Origin: G965232465 sp965232465
GTDB lineage: Bacteria > Pseudomonadota > Alphaproteobacteria > JAQWUY01
Assembly (NCBI GenBank): GCA_965232465.1
Contig: OZ246977.1
Span: forward strand, 992,001 to 1,056,000
Direction of reading: 5' to 3'
Length of the DNA stretch: 64,000 bases
The translations under genes were made by a program, and so were the position numbers. The stretch's first letter is position 1. The number at the start of each line of letters is the position of its first letter. Below are positions 1-7,829 of this stretch, in pieces. The notes beneath the pieces are model-generated. The model was not told the origin of the DNA, did no database searches, and saw nothing but the letters and a program-made list of their open reading frames with translations.

Positions 1-20
1 TCAGCTTCTCTGTACATTCT

Positions 21-124
21 TGCGTTTCATGTAGATTTACCCACGCTTCGCATGACAAAAACCCACACGCACTCACCCCGTCGCTCTGCACCGCAATGCC
101 ACTGTACGGCAAGCGGTTGCAACC
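21..124. repeat. Dispersed hairpin repeat, copy A
   Basis: About 104 bp that recur with small differences at 231-331. The unit runs from TGCGTTT to GCGGTTGCAACC. It is internally palindromic: a GTGCG...TGTGG...TTTT arm faces AAAA...CCACA...CGCAC around a small CATGC/GCATG stem. No coding potential is seen. It looks like an extragenic palindromic repeat family. Confidence 0.7.
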
Positions 125-211
125 ATCAATCACATTATAAAGTCAATCCGGTATAAAATGATTCACTAAGTTATACTGCACATTTTATTTTGTTGGTTAT
201 ATGGTGAGTCT

Positions 212-365
212 AAGGGGCTAACGCCCCTCGTGCGTTTGATGTGGATTTTACCATGCTTCGCATGACAAAAACCCACACGCACTCACCCCGCTCTGCACCA
301 CAATGCCACTACGGGGCAAGCGGTTGCAACCGCATTTAGTCAATCAAATTAAATTTAATTGACTA
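212..365. repeat. Dispersed hairpin repeat, copy B with A/T palindrome tail
   Basis: Second copy of the repeat at 21-124. It begins with AAGGGGCTAACGCC, the same 14 bases that open the shorter copy at 7711. It ends with a near-perfect 14-bp palindrome at 337-365 (TAGTCAAT...ATTGACTA). From 366 to about 1000 the sequence is A/T-rich, and I see no gene, RNA or repeat there. Confidence 0.65.
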
Positions 366-1004
366 TATTTAATGGACTATAAAATAATTTTCTATTCCCT
401 TTACAAAAATAGGTTTGTTTTAAAATATTTTTCTAAAAAAATATGTAATAAGAAAAATAATATCTTATTTTATCCCAAATATAAATAAAAATTTACTTTT
501 ATAGCATTTTTTGAGAAAATAAATGCCCATCAATATATGGCACATTTTAAACAATAGAAAAAACAGACATGATTATGAATACAAAATTGACAAGTCCATT
601 CGCACTATATTTATGGATACAGATATACACAAAGTAGCATAACCTTTATGTGTTCACCCCATTTAAGTAATCGAAGTATAAGGGTTTTCGATTTTGCATT
701 TTGTCCCCTCCGTTTATGCCCCTTTCCCCGCCAAAGTAGCTTGCGTACAATTCTGTTTCATCTCTAAATAAATGATTGTTTTTTTTGTTTTTTGATCTTA
801 TAAATAGGTTTTACACAAAACAACAAGTAAAATCAAAATAATTAAAACATCGGGATCACTTCTCGCCCTCCACTATTTGAATAAGATGTAAGACATAAGA
901 AGGGAGTGCCCCCAAAGGGATGCCTTAAGCCATTCTATAATTATGTGTAGTACAAATTCGGAGGGATGTGTATGACCTAACTTATAATAGTATCGAGTAA
1001 AAAA

Positions 1005-1298
1005 ATGATTAGGAATCGAAACTGCAAGCTGCAAAATATGTTAATCGCATATATCCATGAATACAACACAATCGAAGTGTCCCATGTGGATTTAAGTACT
1101 GGGGTTGTATCTGATACTTTAACGGGTATATATGTTATTCGCCATGTGGACCATAGAAATTTGAACCTTCGCTATTTTTGTTGTTGTTGGATAAAGGCAA
1201 AAAACCCCGACAAAATGTGCTATCACCTAAGCCATGAGCAAATAGTACACGAAACCACCGCAGAAAAAATCATGGGGGAAATCACGCAGTATTTTTAA
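1005..1298 (+). CDS. Small hypothetical protein
   Basis: A 97-residue open frame, not recognised. It is rich in His, Tyr and Cys, with a run of three Cys in the middle. A segment around residues 55-80 (RYFCCCW...YHLSHEQIV) weakly recalls the end of WYL-type ligand domains, but this is only a resemblance. There is no clear ribosome binding site before the ATG and no operon partner; the next gene, yidD, is convergent. It may be a remnant or spurious. Confidence 0.35.
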   Translation: MIRNRNCKLQNMLIAYIHEYNTIEVSHVDLSTGVVSDTLTGIYVIRHVDHRNLNLRYFCCCWIKAKNPDKMCYHLSHEQIVHETTAEKIMGEITQYF

Positions 1299-1321
1299 AA
1301 GAACAAAAAAAGTGTATATAT

Positions 1322-1543
1322 TTATGGCTTTTTATCAGGCACAGGGTCGTATCCGCCCCCGCCACCGGGGCGACATTTTAAGATACGATTTAGGGTTAAT
1401 TTCATACCATACCATGTGCCATGGGTTCTTAGGGCTTCGATGGCGTATACAGAACATGAAGGTTCAAAACGACACTGGCGACCGATAAAATACGACAAGG
1501 TATATCGATACAGATATATCAGCACAATACATATATATTTCAT
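1322..1543 (-). CDS. yidD: YidD, membrane protein insertion efficiency factor
   Basis: A 73-residue protein of the YidD family, small membrane-associated proteins that help YidC-dependent insertion of inner-membrane proteins. The sequence shows an amphipathic N-terminus (YICIVLIYLYRYTLS), the conserved CRFEPSCSVYAIEAL block with its two cysteines, and the RILKCRPGGGGGYDPVP tail. Start chosen at the methionine that gives normal family length; an in-frame ATG nine codons upstream would add residues not typical of the family. It stands alone here, convergent with the preceding small gene and divergent from nqr. Confidence 0.9.
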   Translation of the reverse strand: MKYICIVLIYLYRYTLSYFIGRQCRFEPSCSVYAIEALRTHGTWYGMKLTLNRILKCRPGGGGGYDPVPDKKP

Positions 1544-1685
1544 ACGGGGGAATATACCCTGTATTCCCATAAATAAAAAGTCTTTTGTACCTTATATTCG
1601 TACCTTTTTAATCCTATTTAAACATACCCCCTTTGGAAAACTTGGATTTTTTGTTGGAAAATAATTTTATTTTTGTTTGATTCTG

Positions 1686-1721
1686 ATGCCTATTTATGGC
1701 ATTATGCTTGCGAAGTATAAT
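1686..1721 (+). promoter_or_regulatory. Possible nqr promoter region
   Basis: A consensus -10 hexamer TATAAT lies at 1716-1721, about 60 bases before nqrA. No good -35 is seen at the right distance. An inverted repeat ATGCC-N7-GGCAT at 1686-1702 lies just upstream and could be an operator. Weak evidence. Confidence 0.25.
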
Positions 1722-1782
1722 GTTGTTGTTATATCCATGCGTAACATTATGGTATAGTTCAAAAATTGGTAATGGTCAAAAA

Positions 1783-2112
1783 ATGAAAAGACTTAAAAGA
1801 GGTATAAATTTGCCTGTGATGGGATTGGTTGAAGACAAAACCATCAAAGAGTATACACCATCTTTGTATGCCATGCGTGGTGTCGTTGATGTGCATGGAT
1901 TAAAACCCACATTACAGGTCAAAGTCGGGGATAAAATCAAATCGGGACAGCCGATTTATGTAAACAAATCCAACCCAAAGGTGCCATTTGTTGCCCCTGT
2001 GTCCGGTAAAGTGGTGCACATTCACCGGGGGGAACGCCGGGCGTTGCAATCGGTTGTCATTGAATCTGATGGTAAAAATACCCCGGTAAAAAGTTTTCCC
2101 CCATTAGCTTAA
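1783..2112 (+). CDS. nqrA: NqrA, N-terminal part (frameshifted)
   Basis: First 109 codons of the NqrA subunit of the sodium-pumping NADH:quinone oxidoreductase, a cytoplasmic-face subunit that contributes to quinone binding. The family's N-terminal region is clear (LKRGINLPV, then GLKPTLQVKVGDKIKSGQPIY and APVSGKVVHIHRGERRALQSVVIE). The frame hits a TAA at 2110. NqrA homology resumes in the -1 frame from about 2100, so the gene lacks one base near the T4C5 run at 2094-2102. Start chosen at the ATG before KRLKRG; the longer upstream frame gives an untypical N-terminus. No strong Shine-Dalgarno is visible. Confidence 0.85.
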   Translation: MKRLKRGINLPVMGLVEDKTIKEYTPSLYAMRGVVDVHGLKPTLQVKVGDKIKSGQPIYVNKSNPKVPFVAPVSGKVVHIHRGERRALQSVVIESDGKNTPVKSFPPLA

Positions 2113-2126
2113 ATGCTAATAGGGAT

Positions 2127-3125
2127 ATGATTATAAATACTTTGGTGCGATCTGGATTGTTTGCTTATATTAAAACCCGTCCATATGACAATGTCCCCCA
2201 TCCAAGTGATCGTCCAGATGCTATTTTTATCAATACCATGGATACGAATCCCTTGGCATTGGATGAAACGGTCGTATTGGCACATGGGGACAATGCTGAA
2301 TACTTAAAATCTGGGGTCGAAGTGTTATCAAAATTAACCGATGGGACAACCTATGTAACCGCAGACCCGAATACTATGTTGCCGGTTTTTAAAGGGTCTG
2401 TACAACCGGAACGATTCAGTGGTCCCCATCCCGCTGGTATGGTGGGGACACATATCCATTTCTTACGCCCTGTGTCCGCATCGAAGACGGTGTGGACAAT
2501 CGGGTATCAAGATGTGATAAATATGGGACGACTGGCGACAACAGGCATTTTGTCATTCGACAGGTTCGTATCCGTGGCGGGGCCAGAAGCCGATACCCCT
2601 GCGTTCGTACATACAACCGTTGGGGCGGATATATCAGGCATTGCCAATCCAAAGGGCCGCAATGATATTCGTATTATTAACGGTTCGATTCTGACCGGTG
2701 ATGCGGTAACCCCCCCCACCGCATTTTTGGGGCGTACAACCACACAAATATCGGTTATGTCCGACCGTACACACTCCCGTGCTTTGGGGTGGGTGATTCC
2801 ATGGTTTGATAAATTTTCATCCGTGTTAAATGTACATCTGTCCGCATTTAATCGTAAAAAGTTACAGTATTTTGATCCCGCATTAAATGGGTCATATCGG
2901 GCGTTAATTCCCGTCGGGCATTTGGAACAATTAACCCCGCTTGATATTTTACCATCACAATTGATGCGGTATGTGTTAATTGGCGATACGGATACGGCAC
3001 AAAAATTGGGGCTGTTGGAGCTGAGCGAAGAAGACATCGCCCTGTTTGCGTACGCAGATATTGGCAAAAATGATTTCTTGGGGGCATTCCGTGAATGCTT
3101 GGCAAAAGTGGAAAAAGAAGGGTAA
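2127..3125 (+). CDS. nqrA: NqrA, main part (frameshifted)
   Basis: The remaining about 340 residues of NqrA, read in the -1 frame relative to the N-terminal part. Homology starts upstream of this ATG, at about 2103, with LNANRDMIINTLVRSGLF. That matches the NqrA segment joining the first barrel to the Rossmann-like region, so ATG 2127 is probably not a natural start: the AGGG before it is only two bases away. Family signatures include TRPYDNVPHPSD, MDTNPLA, and GPHPAGMVGTHIHFL. A C8 tract at 2710-2717 lies within this part. Either the strain has a broken nqrA, the base loss is a sequencing error, or ribosomes shift -1 here. Confidence 0.88.
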   Translation: MIINTLVRSGLFAYIKTRPYDNVPHPSDRPDAIFINTMDTNPLALDETVVLAHGDNAEYLKSGVEVLSKLTDGTTYVTADPNTMLPVFKGSVQPERFSGPHPAGMVGTHIHFLRPVSASKTVWTIGYQDVINMGRLATTGILSFDRFVSVAGPEADTPAFVHTTVGADISGIANPKGRNDIRIINGSILTGDAVTPPTAFLGRTTTQISVMSDRTHSRALGWVIPWFDKFSSVLNVHLSAFNRKKLQYFDPALNGSYRALIPVGHLEQLTPLDILPSQLMRYVLIGDTDTAQKLGLLELSEEDIALFAYADIGKNDFLGAFRECLAKVEKEG

Positions 3126-3131
3126 ATACAT

Positions 3132-4340
3132 ATGGGTTTAAGACAATTTTTTGACGATAAACATCATCTGTTTGCCCCTGGTGGTAAATACGAACGCTAT
3201 TACGCATTGTATGAAATGGTGGAGACTTTTGCCTATACACCCCGTACGGTAACCACCGTTGCCCCCCATGCCCGTGATTATATCGATACAAAACGGGTTA
3301 TGACATATGTGGTGTTGGCAACTGTGCCGGCGTTGCTGTTTGGATTGTGGAACACAGGGTATCAAACCAATATGGCACTGGACAGTATGTCCATGGATAC
3401 GGTCGGTGGCTGGCGGGGGTGGATGCTGGGTTTAATCGGATATGGGTATAATCCTGCATCGTTTTTGGGCAATATGGTGTTGGGGCTGTTGTATTGGCTT
3501 CCCATATATATTACCACCCTTGCGGTCGGCGGTATTATCGAAGTGGTATTTGCCATTATCCGCCGGCATGAGGTAACCGAAGGATTTTTGGTATCGTCTA
3601 TGTTATACAGTTTGTGCCTGCCTGCAACCATCCCATTATGGCAGGTCGGGCTCGGTATTGCCTTTGGGGTTATTATTGGTAAAGAAGTGTTTGGGGGACA
3701 AGGTAAAAACTTTATGAATCCTGCCCTTGTGGGGCGGGCGTTTTTATACTTTGCCTATCCGGCACAAATTTCCGGTAACGCCGTATGGGTTGGCGTGGAC
3801 GGATATTCCGGTGCCACCGCCCTTAGCCTTGGGAGCCAAGGCGGCGTGGATGCGATTGTTGGCGAAGGAATCACTTTTATCGATGCGTTTGCGGGGATGA
3901 TTCAAGGATCCATTGGCGAAACTTCCACACTGGCAATTTTAATGGGATTAGGGTTCTTATTGTTTACCAAGATTGTTAATTACCGCATGGTGCTGGGCTG
4001 TGTCATTGGCACAATTGCAACCACTCTGCTCTTTAACGCCATCGGATCGGACACCAACCCCATGATGGCATTGCCATGGTATTGGCATTTTGTCATTGGC
4101 GGGTACGCATTTGGATTGGTATTTATGGTAACCGAACCCATCAGCGGGTCGATGACCAATACGGGACGGTGGATATATGGGGCGTTAATCGGCTTTATGG
4201 TCATTATGATACGGGTTGTAAACCCTGCGTTCCCAGAAGGGATGATGATGGCAATTTTATTCGGTAATATATTTGCCCCCTTGATTGATTACTTTGTCAT
4301 GCAGTCCAATTTTAAAAGAAGGGTAAAACGAGATGTCTAA
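3132..4340 (+). CDS. nqrB: Na+-translocating NADH:quinone reductase subunit B
   Basis: Membrane subunit NqrB of the Na+-NQR complex, which carries a covalently bound FMN, binds quinone and is central to sodium translocation. The 402-residue protein has an N-terminal cytoplasmic stretch and about ten membrane segments. The FMN attachment motif SGAT is at residues 226-229 (Thr229), in the context VDGYSGATALSLG. The GKNFMNPALVGRAFLYFAYP block is typical of the NqrB/RnfD family; its length and neighbours make it NqrB rather than RnfD. Six bases separate it from nqrA, and nqrC overlaps its end by eight. Confidence 0.96.
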   Translation: MGLRQFFDDKHHLFAPGGKYERYYALYEMVETFAYTPRTVTTVAPHARDYIDTKRVMTYVVLATVPALLFGLWNTGYQTNMALDSMSMDTVGGWRGWMLGLIGYGYNPASFLGNMVLGLLYWLPIYITTLAVGGIIEVVFAIIRRHEVTEGFLVSSMLYSLCLPATIPLWQVGLGIAFGVIIGKEVFGGQGKNFMNPALVGRAFLYFAYPAQISGNAVWVGVDGYSGATALSLGSQGGVDAIVGEGITFIDAFAGMIQGSIGETSTLAILMGLGFLLFTKIVNYRMVLGCVIGTIATTLLFNAIGSDTNPMMALPWYWHFVIGGYAFGLVFMVTEPISGSMTNTGRWIYGALIGFMVIMIRVVNPAFPEGMMMAILFGNIFAPLIDYFVMQSNFKRRVKRDV

Positions 4341-5121
4341 TATACTTACCCGATTTAAACAGATGCCATTGGAACATCCCTTTAAAACAATGATGATTAC
4401 CATCTTGGTATGTTTTGTTGCGTCTGTATTCGTATCCTTTTCTGCCATTTCCTTGCGTGGAACACAGGAATTGAATAAAACCAACGACAAACGCCGTAAT
4501 ATTTTACAAGTCGCTGGGTTGTGGCAAGACGGCAAAACCATCGAACAAATGTTTATGCGTATCGAACCCAGAGTCGTGGACTTACGCACAGGCGATTTTA
4601 CCGATGCAGTCCCCACAACATTTGATGAAATTGTGGGGGCAAAAGACCCCAACACCTCCCGTGCCTTAACCAAAGACGCAGACACAGCATCGATTCGTCG
4701 CCAATCGTATTACAAGGTTGTATACTTGATAAAAGATACTGTTGGTGCGGTGGAAAAGGTTATTTTACCCATTCATGGATATGGGTTGTGGTCAACGCTA
4801 TATGGATTTATCGCCGTATCGACGGATGGGGACACGATTGATGCTTTGAAGTTTTATGCCCACGCAGAAACCCCCGGTTTAGGGGGGGAGGTGGACAATC
4901 CCAATTGGCAAGCCCAATGGCCCAATAAAAAGATTTATGACGATTCTGGTAAAGTGGCAATTTCCGTCGTCAAAGGCGGTGCGTCTGGGGAATATCAAGT
5001 GGATGCCCTGAGCGGGGCAACCTTAACCTCCGATGGTGTAAATAACTTGGTACAATTCTGGCTTGGCGACGCAGGTTTTGAATCGTTTTTGAATAAAGTA
5101 AAACAAGGATTATTAAATTAG
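4333..5121 (+). CDS. nqrC: Na+-translocating NADH:quinone reductase subunit C
   Basis: NqrC anchors the second covalent FMN of Na+-NQR on the periplasmic side. The 262-residue protein has one N-terminal membrane segment (about 18-42), a periplasmic domain, the conserved HAETPGLGGEVD stretch at 177-189, and the flavinylation motif SGAT at 227-230 (Thr230). Its start overlaps nqrB by eight bases, indicating translational coupling. An ApbE-type flavin transferase is needed for this modification; none is encoded in the window. Confidence 0.96.
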   Translation: MSNILTRFKQMPLEHPFKTMMITILVCFVASVFVSFSAISLRGTQELNKTNDKRRNILQVAGLWQDGKTIEQMFMRIEPRVVDLRTGDFTDAVPTTFDEIVGAKDPNTSRALTKDADTASIRRQSYYKVVYLIKDTVGAVEKVILPIHGYGLWSTLYGFIAVSTDGDTIDALKFYAHAETPGLGGEVDNPNWQAQWPNKKIYDDSGKVAISVVKGGASGEYQVDALSGATLTSDGVNNLVQFWLGDAGFESFLNKVKQGLLN

Positions 5122-5135
5122 GGGACACTGTGATT

Positions 5136-5792
5136 ATGGCAAACACAAAAGAGATTTTATTTGATCCATTGGTGGATAACAACCCAATTACCTTGCAGGT
5201 GCTGGGGATTTGTTCGGCACTAGCGGTTACCAGTTCGGTTAAAATGGCGGTTATCATGTCGATTGCTGTAATTGCTGTAACCGGTTGTTCTTCGGCAATT
5301 ATTGCCAGTATTCGTAACTTTATTCCATCCAGTGTACGCATTATCATTCAAATGGTGGTGATTGCATCGTTGGTGATTATCGTTGACCAAATATTAAAAG
5401 CGTATGCGTTCGAAGCATCAAAAACCTTGTCTGTATTTGTCGGCTTGATTATTACCAACTGTATTGTAATGGGGCGTGCCGAAGGGTTCGCTATGCAAAA
5501 CAATATCAAAGATTCGTTTATTGATGGGGTGGGTAATGGTGCGGGATACAGCCTGATTTTAATAATGCTTGCCGTATTACGGGAATTATTCGGGGCGGGT
5601 AAATTGTTTGGTGTTACCATTTTTGAAACCGTAAATAATGGCGGGTGGTATGTACCAAATGGGTTGTTATTATTACCCCCATCGGCATTTTTCTTAATCG
5701 GTATTATTATTTGGCTATTTCGTTGGTGGAAACCGGCACAGGTGGAAGTACCACAATTTAAAATTCGTGCATCAGATGGGGGACACCACTAA
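5136..5792 (+). CDS. nqrD: Na+-translocating NADH:quinone reductase subunit D
   Basis: NqrD is one of two related six-helix membrane subunits (with NqrE) that share an iron centre between them in the membrane core of Na+-NQR. The 218-residue protein is hydrophobic throughout, with the family blocks PLVDNNPITLQVLGICSALAVT near the N-terminus, IITNCIVMGRAEGFAM in the middle, and DGVGNGAGYSLIL. ATG at 5136 chosen over the one two codons upstream because MANTKEILF matches the usual N-terminus. Its stop codon abuts the nqrE start. Confidence 0.95.
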   Translation: MANTKEILFDPLVDNNPITLQVLGICSALAVTSSVKMAVIMSIAVIAVTGCSSAIIASIRNFIPSSVRIIIQMVVIASLVIIVDQILKAYAFEASKTLSVFVGLIITNCIVMGRAEGFAMQNNIKDSFIDGVGNGAGYSLILIMLAVLRELFGAGKLFGVTIFETVNNGGWYVPNGLLLLPPSAFFLIGIIIWLFRWWKPAQVEVPQFKIRASDGGHH

Positions 5793-6400
5793 TGGAACAA
5801 TATATCAGTTTATTTATAAAAGCGGTTTTCGTTGAAAACATGGCACTTGCTTTTTTCCTTGGCATGTGTACCTTTTTGGCGGTGTCGAAAAAAGTGGAAA
5901 CGGCAATCGGCTTGGGTATTGCGGTGGTATTTGTACAGATGATGACTGTGCCGGCAAACAACATAATTTACACCTTTTTCCTAAATGCTGGGGCGTTGGA
6001 ATGGATGGGGCTTGGCAATGTGGATTTGCGATTTCTGGGGTATATATCTTATATCGGTGTGATTGCGGCGATTGTACAGATTTTGGAAATGATACTGGAC
6101 AGATTTTTCCCACCCCTATATAGTGCATTGGGTATTTTCCTACCGTTGATTACGGTAAACTGTGCGATTTTAGGGGCATCGTTATTTATGGTCGAACGGG
6201 ATTACGGTTTTGGCGAATCGGTCGTATACAGTGCCGGTGCCGGTGTCGGTTGGGCACTTGCGATTATTGCCATTGCAGGTATTCGTGAAAAATTAAAATA
6301 CAGCGATGTTCCCCCTGCGTTACAGGGACTGGGCATAGCCTTTATTACATCTGGGTTAATGGCACTTGGCTTTATGTCATTTAGCGGTGTAAAATTATAA
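5792..6400 (+). CDS. nqrE: Na+-translocating NADH:quinone reductase subunit E
   Basis: NqrE, partner of NqrD in the membrane core of Na+-NQR. The 202 residues form six hydrophobic segments in inverted-repeat topology. Conserved features are FVENMALAFFLGMCTFLAVSKKVETAIGLG and ITVNCAILGASLFMVERDY, each with the cysteine proposed as a ligand of the membrane iron centre. It begins on the last base of the nqrD stop codon (TAATG). Confidence 0.96.
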   Translation: MEQYISLFIKAVFVENMALAFFLGMCTFLAVSKKVETAIGLGIAVVFVQMMTVPANNIIYTFFLNAGALEWMGLGNVDLRFLGYISYIGVIAAIVQILEMILDRFFPPLYSALGIFLPLITVNCAILGASLFMVERDYGFGESVVYSAGAGVGWALAIIAIAGIREKLKYSDVPPALQGLGIAFITSGLMALGFMSFSGVKL

Positions 6401-6416
6401 GTAAGGGGATACCTTC

Positions 6417-7640
6417 ATGGGTGAATTAGTATTAAGTATTACCGTATTCATTGCAATTGTAACCGCATTGGTAATGATAATTATAACCGCACGAAAGTAT
6501 TTGGTACCTTCGGGGAATGTCAAGATTGAAATCAATGGGGAAAAAACCATCGAAGTTCCCGTTGGGGGTAAATTGTTGGGGGTTTTGGCGGATAATAAAA
6601 TCTTTATCCCATCCGCTTGTGGCGGGGGGGGGTCTTGTGGTCAATGTTGGCTCGATGTGCATGAAGGGGGGGGGGATATTTTGCCCACCGAAGAATCGCA
6701 CATTACCAAACGTGAAGCCCGTCAAGGCAAACGCCTGTCGTGCCAAGTGGCGGTTAAACAAGACATGAAAATTCAAGTCGAAGACGAAATTTTTGGTGTA
6801 CGCAAATGGAATTGTACGGTAAAATCCAACGACAATGTGGCAACTTTTATTAAGGAATTTGTTGTGGAATTGCCGCCGGGGGAATCTGTACCCTTTCGTG
6901 CCGGTGGATATATTCAAATTGAAGCCCCCGTCCACCATGTAAAATACAAAGATTTTGATATTGAAGAAAAATATCATGCGGATTGGCAACAGTTTGGCTT
7001 ATTCGAAGTGGAATCAAAAGTCGATGCACCCGTGGAACGGGCGTATTCCATGGCAAATTGGCCCGGGGAAGAAGGCATTGTGATGCTAAATGTACGGATT
7101 GCATCCCCCCCACCTGATAAAATGAAGGAAATTCCTGCGGGGAAAATGTCTTCTTATATTTGGTCGTTAAAATCAGGCGATACTGTAACAATTTCCGGAC
7201 CATATGGGGAATTTTATGCCCGTGAAACCGATAAGGAAATGGTATTTGTTGGCGGTGGTGCGGGTATGGCACCCATGCGGTCGCACATCTTTGACCAATT
7301 CTTACGCATCAATACGCACAGAAAAGTAACCTTTTGGTATGGGGCAAGGTCAGAAAAAGAAATATTTTACCAAGACGATTTTGATATGCTAGCCGAAAAA
7401 TACCCCAACTTCGAATGGTATGTGGCATTATCCGACCCACAACCAGAAGACAACTGGACCGGTTTAACAGGGTTTATCCACAATGTGGTAAAAGACAAAT
7501 ATTTAAACACCCACGAAGCCCCAGAAGACTGCGAATACTACATATGTGGTCCCCCCATGATGAACAAATGCGTTATCGATATGTTACTCGATATGGGGGT
7601 CGACCGAGAAGACATTATGTTGGACGACTTCGGCGGATAA
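6417..7640 (+). CDS. nqrF: Na+-translocating NADH:quinone reductase subunit F
   Basis: NqrF is the electron-entry subunit: NADH to FAD to a [2Fe-2S] centre. The 407-residue protein has an N-terminal membrane anchor (about 1-27), a ferredoxin-like domain with cluster ligands Cys68, Cys74, Cys77 and Cys109, then an FAD domain with ERAYSMANWP and an NADH domain with GGGAGMAPMRSHI and the C-terminal DDFGG. Two unusually long G tracts, G9 at 6624-6632 and G10 at 6666-6675, lie within the ferredoxin domain, so a one-base slip in either would abolish the protein. The frame is intact here. Last gene of the operon. Confidence 0.97.
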   Translation: MGELVLSITVFIAIVTALVMIIITARKYLVPSGNVKIEINGEKTIEVPVGGKLLGVLADNKIFIPSACGGGGSCGQCWLDVHEGGGDILPTEESHITKREARQGKRLSCQVAVKQDMKIQVEDEIFGVRKWNCTVKSNDNVATFIKEFVVELPPGESVPFRAGGYIQIEAPVHHVKYKDFDIEEKYHADWQQFGLFEVESKVDAPVERAYSMANWPGEEGIVMLNVRIASPPPDKMKEIPAGKMSSYIWSLKSGDTVTISGPYGEFYARETDKEMVFVGGGAGMAPMRSHIFDQFLRINTHRKVTFWYGARSEKEIFYQDDFDMLAEKYPNFEWYVALSDPQPEDNWTGLTGFIHNVVKDKYLNTHEAPEDCEYYICGPPMMNKCVIDMLLDMGVDREDIMLDDFGG

Positions 7641-7710
7641 CTTTGTTATTGGGGCATTATTGGATGGTAAACTGAGTACTATGCTGCATTCTTTTTTTTG
7701 CGATGTATTT

Positions 7711-7802
7711 TAAGGGGCTAACGCCTTCTCATTCTGTATGATTCGGACACCATAAACAGTTGCAATCGCATTTTGTCAAATTAATTTATATTGATTTGAC
7801 CA
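7711..7802. repeat. Dispersed hairpin repeat, short copy
   Basis: Shares AAGGGGCTAACGCC, a GTTGCAA-CGCATTT segment and a terminal A/T palindrome with the copy at 212-365, but lacks most of the middle. The palindrome GTCAAATTAA/TTGATTTGAC lies at 775-784 and 791-800 of the 7-kb line (7775-7800). It sits between convergent nqrF and the FRG gene and might also stop transcription. Confidence 0.5.
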
Positions 7803-7829
7803 TAAGGCAATGGGCTAAAAATATTTATG

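Noticed and set aside
1416..1664. 82-residue plus-strand frame
   Set aside because: Antisense to yidD, which is unmistakable.
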